Part shown: piece after piece, positions 1-6,550 of the stretch
Numbering within the stretch: position 1 is the stretch's first letter
Layout of the letters: every line of letters starts with the position of its first letter
From: Ideonella sp.
GTDB lineage: Bacteria; Pseudomonadota; Gammaproteobacteria; Burkholderiales; Burkholderiaceae_C
Assembly (NCBI GenBank): GCA_016721465.1
Contig: JADKIA010000039.1
Location: 1 to 7,150 of the forward strand
Direction: 5' to 3'
DNA length: 7,150 bases
Program-made: the position numbers and the translations under genes
The notes under the pieces: generated by a model
The model's database searches: none
What the model saw: only the letters and a program-made list of their open reading frames with translations
What the model was told of the DNA's origin: nothing

Positions 1-2
1 GC

Positions 3-644
3 CCGGCACGGGCCGAGCTGATGTACGGGCCGCAATGGCTGACCTCCACCTTCGCCGTGCTCTATGGCCTGATGCCGATGTTCGTGGCCACGCTGTTGTT
101 GAACCTGGTGAACTCGCGCCTGCGCCAGCAGCTGCGCTCGCTTGCCGTCACCGACGAACTCACCGGCACCATGACGCGGCGAGCCGTGCGCGAGCTGGCA
201 CCCGACCTGATCGCGCAGGCCCGCCGCCGGGACCGGGACGTGGCGGTGCTGATGCTCGACCTGGACCGTTTCAAGGACGTCAACGACACCCATGGCCACG
301 CCGCCGGCGACGCCGTGCTGCGGCAAGTGGCGACCACCTTGCAAAGCCACCTGCGTGCCGACGCCATGCTGGCGCGCTATGGGGGCGAGGAGTTCGTGGC
401 GGTGATTCCGGTGGAAGACCTGCGCAGCGCCCGCCGTGTGGCCGAGCGCCTGCGCGAGGCGATCGAGGAAAGCGACTGGGCCGCGGTGCTGGGGCGCACC
501 TGTCCGGTGACCGTGAGCGTGGGCGTGACGCTGATGCGGCCGGGCGATGCGCTCGACGCCGCCTTGCACCGTGCCGACGAGGCCCTGTACCTGGCCAAGC
601 GCAACGGGCGCAATCAATGCCAATTCAACCTGGCGGTGGCCTGA
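3..644 (+). CDS. Diguanylate cyclase, GGDEF domain, 5' partial
   Basis: C-terminal part of a membrane-anchored diguanylate cyclase, which makes cyclic di-GMP from two GTP. The frame is open to the window edge, so the N-terminal sensor or membrane part lies upstream; the ATG at 21 is probably internal. Numbering from that Met, residues about 8-30 form one hydrophobic membrane segment, followed by a short linker and a GGDEF domain from about residue 42 to 200. Visible landmarks are the TDELTG opening, the metal-binding Asp80 in MLDLDRFK, the DVNDTHGH segment, GD at 96-97, the catalytic GGEEF at 121-125, and the ADEALYLAK ending. All catalytic residues look intact, so it should be active. The inhibitory RxxD site reads RADA (112-115), so product inhibition may be lost. 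The frame is clean. It converges on dctP with a 31-nt gap and is probably unrelated to the minus-strand operon. Confidence 0.93.
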   Translation, partial: PARAELMYGPQWLTSTFAVLYGLMPMFVATLLLNLVNSRLRQQLRSLAVTDELTGTMTRRAVRELAPDLIAQARRRDRDVAVLMLDLDRFKDVNDTHGHAAGDAVLRQVATTLQSHLRADAMLARYGGEEFVAVIPVEDLRSARRVAERLREAIEESDWAAVLGRTCPVTVSVGVTLMRPGDALDAALHRADEALYLAKRNGRNQCQFNLAVA

Positions 645-662
645 ACGCGTCAGGCCGACCGC
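633..662. terminator. Hairpin between convergent genes, candidate bidirectional terminator
   Basis: GGCCTGA (638-644) and TCAGGCC (650-656) are perfect reverse complements around a 5-nt ACGCG loop. After a one-base bulge (G657) the stem continues with GCGGT (633-637) against ACCGC (658-662), giving 12 pairs in total. The TGA stop of the GGDEF gene sits inside the stem. It lies in the 31-nt gap where the + strand gene and the - strand TRAP operon meet, where a shared terminator is expected. There is no T-tract on either side, so it is not a classic intrinsic terminator. It may instead block 3' exonucleases or act with Rho. Confidence 0.45.
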
Positions 663-675
663 GCCAGGTCGAGGC

Positions 676-1711
676 TCAACCCTTGCCGTGCTTGACGATC
701 AGCGCCTTGGCCGCCTCGAGCAGCTGCGCGCCCTTGAAGCCGCGCTTGTCCATGTCGGCCACCCACTCGTCGTCCACATGGGATGAGCGCTTGACGAACT
801 CCTGGGTCTCGGCCGCGCTGAAGGTGTAGAGCGTGTTGTTGCGGTCGGTGGCCGATTTGCGGCCCACCGGATCGTTGCTCTGCTGGGTCTTGCCCAGCCA
901 GGCCGAGGCGGCCATGCCGGAATTGGCGTCGATCACCTTCTTCAGATCGGGCGCCAACGAGTCGTACTTCGCCTTGTTCATCGCCATCACGAAGGTGGTG
1001 GTGTACAGCGCCGGGCCGGTGGACGCGAACTCGCTGTGGAACTTGGTGAGCTCGTGCACCTTGACCGAGGGCACCACCTCCCAGGGGATCACGCAGGCGT
1101 CGATCGTGCCCTTCGAGAGCGCGTCCGGAATGCCCGGCAGCGGCATGCCCACCGGCGTGGCGCCGAGCGAGCCCAGCAACTTGGTCACCTGGCGCGTGGG
1201 GCCGCGCACCTTCATGCCCTTCAAGTCGGCCGCGCTCTTGATCTGCTTGGTGGCGGAATGGAACATGCCCGGGCCGTGCACCTGCAGCGCGATGACGTGC
1301 GTGTCCTTGAATTCATCCGGCGCATGCGTCTGCACGAACTCCCAATAAGCCTTGGACGTGGCCTCGGCGTTGTTCATCATGAACGGCAGCTCGAAAACCT
1401 CGATGCGCGGAAAGCGGCCCGCCGTGTTGCCGGGCAGCGTCCACACGATGTCGACCACGCCGTCGCGCGCCTGGTCGTACAACTGCACCGGCGTGCCGCC
1501 GAGCTGCATGGCCGGGTAGCCCTCGAACTTGATGCGCCCGCCGGAGTCCTTCTCGACCTTGTCCATCCAGGGCTTGTGCATGGACAGCCACACGTTGGAC
1601 AGCGGCGCCATGAAGGTGTGGAACTTGAGCGTGATCGACTGCTGGGCAAAACCCACCAGGTGCGGGAAGCCGAGCGCCGATGCGCGCCTTGGACGAGGTG
1701 CGGCGTTTCAT
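676..1711 (-). CDS. dctP: TRAP transporter substrate-binding protein DctP (frameshift in signal peptide)
   Basis: Periplasmic binding protein of a TRAP transporter, which captures an organic acid and delivers it to DctQM. From 1656 to 676 a clean 326-codon frame carries the whole mature DctP/SBP_bac_7 domain: the LKFHTFMAPLSN opening, GGTPVQLYDQARDGVVDIVW, the ligand-contacting conserved Arg in GMKVRGPTR (residue 151 of this frame), and PGIPDALSKGTIDA. The start is the ATG at 1711, preceded by AGGAG at 6 nt. It begins MKRRTSSKA, a basic N-terminus of an export signal, but in another frame. The correct frame upstream of 1656 reads ASALGFPHLVGFAQQ, a good signal-peptide core and cleavage region. 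One extra base (or two missing) near 1680-1690 joins the two. The total of about 345 codons is normal for the family. It is last in the operon. The ligand cannot be told from sequence. Confidence 0.93.
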
Positions 1712-1717
1712 GGGGGT

Positions 1718-1722
1718 CTCCT
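1718..1722 (-). promoter_or_regulatory. Shine-Dalgarno site of dctP
   Basis: AGGAG on the minus strand, 6 nt before the ATG at 1711. It decides the start at 1711 over the GTG at 1656, even though the frame is broken between the two. Confidence 0.75.
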
Positions 1723-1796
1723 GTCGATGGGCAACGGTGCTGAAACTTAACGGTCGGGCCGTGGCAAGGTGATAGCGGAATACCCGTAGCCGCGCG

Positions 1797-2913
1797 CTAT
1801 CCGACGAACTTCACCAGCCACAGGCTGATTGCCGGAAAGAACAGCAGCACGAGCGAGCGGATGGTGTCGCTGACGAGGAAAGGCGTCACGCCCTTGTAGC
1901 TCTCGGCGATGGGCACGTCGCGTGCCATCGAATTGACGACGTAGACGTTCAGCCCCACCGGCGGCGCCAGCATGCCGAAGCCCACGGTCATCAACACCAT
2001 GATGCCGAACCAAGCGCCAATGCCGAATTCATCAGGTCGGCGCCCAGGAAGATCATGAAGATCATGGCCGACGACTCGGCCGTGGCGTAGAAGCAGAACT
2101 TGAACTTTTCCCAGTTGATCTCGCGCTTGGCAATCGCCGCGATGAAGGTGGCCGCCGAGCCCACGGCCGCCCCTTCGGTGGGCGTGAACAGGCCACCGTA
2201 GATGCCGCCAAAGACGATCAGGAAGACGATGGCGATGGGTGCGATGCCCAGCAGCGACTTCAGGTTGACCGCCGGCGCCTCGTCGTGCTCGGGCGCCTGG
2301 CCCGGCACGAGGCGCACATAGATCGCGATGGCGATCATGTAGCGCCCAGCATGGCGATCAGGCCGGGCACCATCGCCGCAGCGAAGAGCTTGGCGATGTT
2401 CTGCTCGGTCAGGATGGCGTAGATCACCAGCGGCACGCTGGGCGGGATCAGGATGCCCAGGTGCCGCCCGCAGCCAGCGTGCCGGTGGACAGCCGACCGG
2501 AGTAGCCATGCCGGCGCATTTCCAGGCAGCGCCACCGAGGTGATCGTGGCCGCCGTGGCCACCGACGAGCCGCAGATCGAGCCGAAGGCCGCGCTGGCCA
2601 GCACCGCGGCCATCGCCAGGCCGCCACGAAAGCGCCCCATCACCGCCGCCGCGAATTCGAACAGCGCCTTGGAGATGCCGCCCTGCGTGGCGAAATTGCC
2701 CATCAGGATGAACAGCGGGATCACCGACAAGTCATAGCTCGCAAACCGCGCGAACGCCTGGTTGTTGAGGAAGGCCGCCAGCGGCATCCAGCCGGCCTGC
2801 AGCACATAGCCGGCCACGCCGGCCACGAACATCGCCACCGAGATCGGCGTGCGGATGGCCATCAGCACCAGCATGACGCCGAAGATCAGCAAGGTCAGTG
2901 CGATGGGGCTCAT
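1797..2913 (-). CDS. dctM: TRAP transporter large permease DctM (frameshifts and internal deletion)
   Basis: Large membrane subunit of the TRAP transporter, which carries out sodium-coupled uptake. It starts at ATG 2913, overlapping the dctQ stop by ATGA, and ends at TAG 1797-1799. It opens MSPIALTLLIFGVMLVLMAIR and holds family landmarks: ASYDLSVIPLFILMGNFA, AAFGSICGSSVATAATI, GILIPPSVPLVIYAILTEQNIAKLFAAAMVPG, FGGIYGGLFTPTEGAAVG, and GFGMLAPPVGLNVYVV near the end. Three single-base breaks are seen: one extra base near 2523, one missing near 2460 (restoring the frame after about 20 codons), and one missing near 2341. Near 2010-2030 the sequence jumps from FLGADLMN(SALAL) straight to WFGIMVLMTVGFG. 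The block that normally lies between is absent, leaving about 371 codons against the usual 425-440. As written the gene cannot make a full permease. Confidence 0.9.
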
Positions 2914-3387
2914 GCGGATGCCCCTGCAGGGGCAACGCCGAACGCCGCCTGCGCGAACCCGATCAAGGCCGCCAGCGCGAGGGCCGGCACGATCACCGCG
3001 TACACCACCCATTCCGGGAAGCCCACCATCATCGAACTGGCCTGGGTCTGCCAAGCACTCAGGCCGCCGACGGCGCTGCGCCACGCGAGCAGGGCCATCG
3101 TCGACCCGACCAGCAAGGCACCGAAACGATCGAGCCGACCCTGGGTGGCCTCGGAGGCCCTGGTGGTGAAGAAGTCGACGATGATGTTGCCGCGCCGGAC
3201 CTGGCACCAGGGCATGAACAGCGCAATGGCCGCGCCGGCGGCGGCGCCGGACAGCTCGAAGTCGCCGACGATGGTCCAGCCGGTGGTGTTGCGGCCGATC
3301 AGGCTGACACAGGTCATCAACGTGATCGTCGTCAGCAGCACCCCGGCCAGCACCGCACAGCTTGGCCAGGGTTTCCAGGGTCTTCAA
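2910..3387 (-). CDS. dctQ: TRAP transporter small permease DctQ (one frameshift)
   Basis: Small membrane subunit of the TRAP transporter, expected to have four membrane helices. A clean frame runs from 3353 to the TGA at 2910-2912, with LLTTITLMTCVSLIGRN, then GAAAGAAIALFMPWCQVRRGNIIVDFF (the typical DctQ core), then two more hydrophobic stretches. The true start is probably TTG at 3387: a GGAGGAG sits 5 nt upstream and the frame gives MKTLETLAKLC. One extra base near 3362 separates that start from the main frame. With it corrected the protein is about 159 residues, usual for DctQ. The stop overlaps the dctM start (ATGA), which suggests coupled translation. Confidence 0.88.
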
Positions 3388-3392
3388 GGCGT

Positions 3393-3399
3393 CTCCTCC
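3393..3399 (-). promoter_or_regulatory. Strong Shine-Dalgarno site of dctQ
   Basis: GGAGGAG on the minus strand, 5 nt before TTG at 3387. It lies in the 24-nt gap after the ferredoxin stop and supports a TTG start, since no ATG or GTG is better placed. Confidence 0.7.
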
Positions 3400-3411
3400 G
3401 GGATCGTTCGT

Positions 3412-3736
3412 TCAGTACTGTCGCTCGGGCAGGTGCACCCCAACCCGTCGAACGCGTCTTGCAGATCGATCTGGCTCAGGCGGCTGCCGGGTCGGCGCAA
3501 CTGCGGCGGTCATGTCCAGCAGGTCGTTCTCCTCGCCTTGGGCCGGCCCCAAACGATCGGACCAGGCGGCGTCCACGATCACATGGCACGTGGCGCAGGT
3601 GAGGCAGCCGCCGCAATCGGCGGCGATCTGTTCGATGCCGGCGTTCGTGGCCGCGCGCATCAGGCTCTGGCCCGGCTTGGCGCCGATGCTGCGGCGGCTG
3701 CCGTCCGGGGGCGACGAGGTGCACGGTGATGGTCAT
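3412..3736 (-). CDS. [2Fe-2S] ferredoxin, ISC/adrenodoxin-like (frameshifts)
   Basis: Plant/adrenodoxin-type [2Fe-2S] ferredoxin of about 107 residues, the likely electron donor to the Rieske oxygenase of this operon. It starts at ATG 3736 (MTITVHLVAP) and ends ..HLPERQY at TGA 3412-3414, a common ending in this family. The cluster loop reads CGGCLTCATCH: the ligands are C-x5-C-x2-C, with one extra Cys inside. It is followed by the typical RLGPAQGEENDLLDMTA. The frame is broken by one extra base near 3707 and by two further shifts between about 3500 and 3435. In the reconstructed frame the stretch that should hold the fourth ligand reads GSRLSQIDLQDAFDGLG, where RLSCQI is expected; the Cys codon is missing near 3473. 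It sits 7 nt after the ligase stop and 24 nt before dctQ. Confidence 0.88.
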
Positions 3737-3743
3737 CGCCGGA

Positions 3744-4986
3744 TCAATAGCGAGAAAATACTCGCGCCGCTGCCAGGCGTCGCGGTCTTCGGCCTCGTCG
3801 GCGGGCCAGCTCAGAGCGTTTCACGCGCTGCAGGCAGGCCACCAGCGGCGCACCGAAAGCCTGCTGCAGGCCGGCATCGGCCGACAGCGCATCGAGTGCC
3901 TCGCCCAGGCTGCCGGGCAGGCGAGCAGCGGCCGTGGTGTCCGCGTAGGGGGATTCGGTGGCTGCGGCCGGCTCAAGCCCCCTGGCCAGGCCATCCAGCC
4001 CGGCATGCACCTGTGCGGCGATGTAGAGGTAGGGGTTGGCCATGGGCTCGCCGATGCGGTTCTCGATGCGCGTGGCCGCATCGCCCGGGCCACCCCACAT
4101 TGGCGTAATCGTCCAGGCGCACCAGCGGCGGTGCAGGTGCCGGCCACTGGCCATCACGTTGGCGAAAGGCGGCCGGCCATGAAGCTGGCGTGGTACCCGG
4201 CGCGCCGCAACACCTGTTTCACACCATTGCAGCGCACCATCTGGTCGGCGGCGGTGAGTGCGTCGCTGGCATCGAAGACTACCTCCACCTGACTGGGGCC
4301 GGCTCGATCTCGAGCGACGAGTGGCAAGCCCAGGCCGAGCGCGGTGTGCTCGACGATGCGCAGTGGCTCGTCAGCCAGATCGGCCCAGCCTTCGTCGAGC
4401 AACATGGCCGGGGTGGATCATCGACACCGCCAGCGTTTTCGCCCGGCTTGACGGCCACGACGGGTCGAGCCTGCGTGCTCGATCTTGTAGACGTGGAACT
4501 CGACCTCCAGCCCGCACCGCGGGCCATAGCCGCGTTCGGCCAATCGCTTCAATGCGTGCTGCAGGGCGCGGCGCGGGTCGATGGGCACGGGCGTGCCATC
4601 GGCGAACCAGGGCTGCGCGCATCCAGCCGGTGCCGAGGCGCGGGGCAGCGCGCACAGGCCAGCCCGGGTCCGGCAGCAGCGCATCAGGTTGTTGGCCATG
4701 CGAAGCCCGGCAATTCATCCCGGTGCGCCGGGCTCGAACACCGCATAGGCGGTGCGGTCAGCCGTGTCAGCGAGCATCAGCGTGCTGACCATGCCCACGC
4801 CGTCCTGCACCGCGTCCAGCGGCCGGGCCGATGAGCGTCTTGCCGCGCAGCGAGCCGTGCAAGTCGCACCAGCCACGCGCAGTCGTTGCAGGCCAGCTCA
4901 CGCCACTGTGCCCGGGCCTGCTCCAAGGCGGCGCTGCGCGTTGGCGCGTCATACACCGCCGCAACGCGCTGGGCGAAGCGGGTCAA
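3744..4986 (-). CDS. Glutamine-synthetase-like gamma-glutamyl ligase (many frameshifts, internal deletion)
   Basis: ATP-dependent ligase of the glutamine synthetase superfamily, closer to the GlnT/PuuA/IpuC (gamma-glutamylamide-forming) branch than to GlnA. No single frame covers it, but pieces in order are clear. The N-terminus is FAQRVAAVYDAPTRSAALEQARAQW (likely TTG start at 4986), then WCDLHGSLRGKTLIGPA (the DxxGxxRGK motif of this branch), WFADGTPVPIDPRRALQHALKRL, GLEVEFHVYKIE (metal-binding Glu), LLDEGWADLADEPLRIVEH, LEIE..GPSQVEVVFDASDALTAADQMV, GYHASFM, PPFANVMASG.HLH, then GGPGDAATRIENRIGEPMANPYLYIAAQ, ending in VFSRY at TGA 3744-3746. Between HLH (4131-4139) and TRIENR (4055-4072) only about 19 codons remain, where the family has about 90. 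The block with the ATP/glutamate-binding Asn and Arg is therefore absent. It lies between the oxygenase and the ferredoxin. Confidence 0.85.
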
Positions 4987-5014
4987 CGCCAGGCCTCGGT
5001 GGCCGGCGTTCAGC

Positions 5015-6359
5015 TTACTCGGCGATAGCGCGTTTGGCCGCCGCCGCTTCGGTCCAGAAGGCCTCCCCAGCGGTGGGCGGCGCGATGCAATCGATGGTGT
5101 CGGGGCCGGTGATCGCGCTGGCCTGCTCGGTGACAGCGCCATCGGCGGCAGGCCGCGCCGGCGCGCACCGTCTCGATGGCCTGCAGGCGCTGCCGGCGAT
5201 GGGCGCAATTTGCTTGTCGCTGGTGCCCAAGTGCTCACGGGTGCGGTCCTGGATCGGACCCATGCTCTCGCACTGAGCCCATTGGTCGGTACGGAGTTGA
5301 TGTCCTGCTCGCCCATGCCCAGATGGTGCAGAGTGCGCGCTGCTCTTCCGGGTCGAAGCCCCATTGAACGTGTCGGCCCTTGAAGGGCACGTAGTCAGGC
5401 AGGCTGACCCCTGCGGCAGCCGCTGCTGGCGCATGGCCTCGCTTGTCCAGCGGCCCGGCGAAACTGGTGGACGATTACCAATAGGTGTTGCCATCGTCAC
5501 GACCGGCATGCATCTGGGTGATGGTGATGCTTTCGGACAGCGGAATCACGAAGGTGTAGGGAACAACGCGTTGGTGATGCGACCATGCGTCCAGCGCGTC
5601 GTTGATCGCGCGCAACGTGGTCAGCCGCGTCCAGCCACGCCATGGCGGTGGCGGATCTCGGGCGAGTCGAATTCGCGCAGCACGCGGGTCATGGGCGACC
5701 GCTCGCCCTCGACCTCGCCGACGCTGGCACCACGGAACGCTGGCGGCCATAGGCACCGTCCAGCGATTCATCCTGCAGGGTGCGGGAACGAGGCGTAATA
5801 GGCCGGATCGATGCCGTTCCGAGGCCTGCGGCCAGATTGCGGCGCCACAGGCCCTTGAAGGCGAAGCTGTGGCTGGCTGGGGCGGCAAAGCAGTCGAGCT
5901 TGGGCGGGGCGCTGGGCGTGCTGCCCTCGTCACCCAGCCGCACCCAAAGACCACACCGGCGATGCACCTGCCGCCGGGTGGCTGCGCTGGCGCACGCGTT
6001 GGCACAGCTTGGAGCGAAACCCTTCGGCCGGCGTCTGCGGGCAACGGCCGTCGGTGGCGAACTTCCAGCGAAGGAAGGGCAGCGCAGGCCATCCGGCTCG
6101 TGGCGGCCATAGGCGGTCAGCGCCGCGGTGTGGACAGTCGCAGTCGAGCAGGCCCCACTGGCCGGACACATCGCGGAACAACACGAGGTCCTGCCCCAGC
6201 ACGCGCACGGCCTTCACCGGCCGATGCGCCATCTCAGCACCGAGGCGCGCATCGAACTCGTCCGGCAGCGCGACGGGCTGCCAGTAATGGCGCATCAGTG
6301 CGCCGCAGGCAGTCCCAGGCCGATGCGGGTGATCAATTGCGTTCTGTTCTGGCGTGCAT
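5015..6359 (-). CDS. Rieske aromatic ring-hydroxylating oxygenase, alpha subunit (many frameshifts)
   Basis: Terminal oxygenase of a Rieske non-heme iron system, resembling the phthalate 4,5-dioxygenase / LigX-type O-demethylase group. Ordered pieces: EQNA.LITRIGLGTACGALMRHYWQPVALPDEFDARLG, VKAVRVLGQDLVLFRDVSGQWGLLDCDCPHRGAD (first Rieske pair, CPHR at 6125-6136), AYGRHEPDGLRC, PF.RWKFATDGRC, LGDEGSTPSAP, LQDESLDGAYGRQ, PMTRVLREFDSPEIRH, LTTLRAINDAL, PYTFVIPLSESITITQMH, DDGNTYW, SFAGPLDK, HLGMGEQDIN, ESMGPIQDRTREHLGTSDK, and a clean C-terminus ending AKRAIAE at TAA 5015-5017. The start is most likely ATG 6359, though a TTG at 6385 is possible; neither has a clear Shine-Dalgarno site. The length of about 448 codons is normal. 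The second Rieske His codon and the first iron-site His codon do not read as expected. First gene of the operon. The substrate is unknown. Confidence 0.87.
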
Positions 6360-6444
6360 GGGCGGAGGCCGTTGAAAATGGGCAAGGGTTACGGTCTGAG
6401 CACCGCCCGCGCGCGCAAGCTGATGAAAGCGAGGTGGGCACCAC

Positions 6445-6450
6445 TACAAT
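6445..6450 (+). promoter_or_regulatory. Candidate -10 box of valS
   Basis: TACAAT matches the sigma-70 -10 consensus at five of six positions and stands out in this GC-rich gap, about 100 bases before the valS ATG. No good -35 is seen 16-18 bases upstream (the sequence there is TGATGAAA). This is common in high-GC betaproteobacteria, and a missing or extra base could also hide it. Confidence 0.4.
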
Positions 6451-6476
6451 CACGGGGCACTGCGGTCCGCGCCGAC

Positions 6477-6532
6477 CGCCGCCGATCCTGAACCCACCTG
6501 ATGCACTGCGCTGGCCGACACGATCGGCGGCG
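6477..6532. repeat. 11-bp perfect inverted repeat upstream of valS
   Basis: CGCCGCCGATC (6477-6487) and GATCGGCGGCG (6522-6532) are exact reverse complements with a 34-nt spacer. The pair lies downstream of the candidate valS -10 box and before the valS start. It could form a long-loop hairpin in the valS leader, or be two half-sites for a regulator of the divergent operon. The symmetry is seen directly; the function is not known. Confidence 0.55.
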
Positions 6533-6550
6533 CTGCGCCTTGCACCCGAC

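Larger units (their letters stand above)
676..6359 (-). other. Predicted operon: Rieske oxygenase, GS-like ligase, ferredoxin, DctQ, DctM, DctP
   Basis: Six genes on one strand with gaps of about 28, 7 and 24 nt, a 4-nt overlap and 85 nt. No terminator-like hairpin was seen inside. The order is oxygenase, ligase, ferredoxin, then the three TRAP subunits in the usual Q-M-P order. The 85-nt gap before dctP, with its own strong ribosome binding site, could allow separate expression of the abundant binding protein. The tight packing of enzyme and importer genes suggests a single substrate. Co-transcription is inferred from spacing only. Confidence 0.7.
6360..6550. other. Intergenic region between divergent Rieske operon and valS
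   Basis: About 190 bases between the two divergent starts. It must carry promoters for both directions. I see a candidate -10 box for valS (6445-6450) and an 11-bp inverted repeat (6477-6532). No convincing promoter was seen on the minus strand, no tRNA and no extra gene. The indel density on both sides makes spacing-based promoter calls here unreliable. Confidence 0.6.

Noticed and set aside
1036..1743. Plus-strand open frame of 235 codons opposite dctP
   Set aside because: The His/Arg-rich translation is the antisense image of the DctP coding frame.
2043..2066. Short direct repeat AAGATCATG copied twice
   Set aside because: It encodes the MIFMIF stretch of DctM and is explained by the protein sequence.
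3225..3255. GCC/GGC-rich repeat-like run
   Set aside because: It encodes the Ala/Gly-rich helix GAAAGAA of DctQ; ordinary coding in GC-rich DNA.
2898..3602. Long plus-strand open frame of 234 codons opposite dctQ and the ferredoxin
   Set aside because: It is Arg/Gly/Pro-rich, has no recognisable domain, and lies antisense to clear dctQ and ferredoxin coding; typical shadow frame in high-GC DNA.
4190..4834. Plus-strand open frame of 214 codons
   Set aside because: Antisense to the GS-like ligase, whose conserved motifs are on the minus strand; low-complexity composition.
5602..6375. Plus-strand open frame of 257 codons
   Set aside because: Antisense to the Rieske gene; composition is Arg/Ala/Gly-rich without motifs.
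6401..6550. T-box or other riboswitch in front of valS
   Set aside because: T-boxes for valS are a Gram-positive trait, and no T-box sequence or specifier stem could be made out; only a plain inverted repeat is seen.
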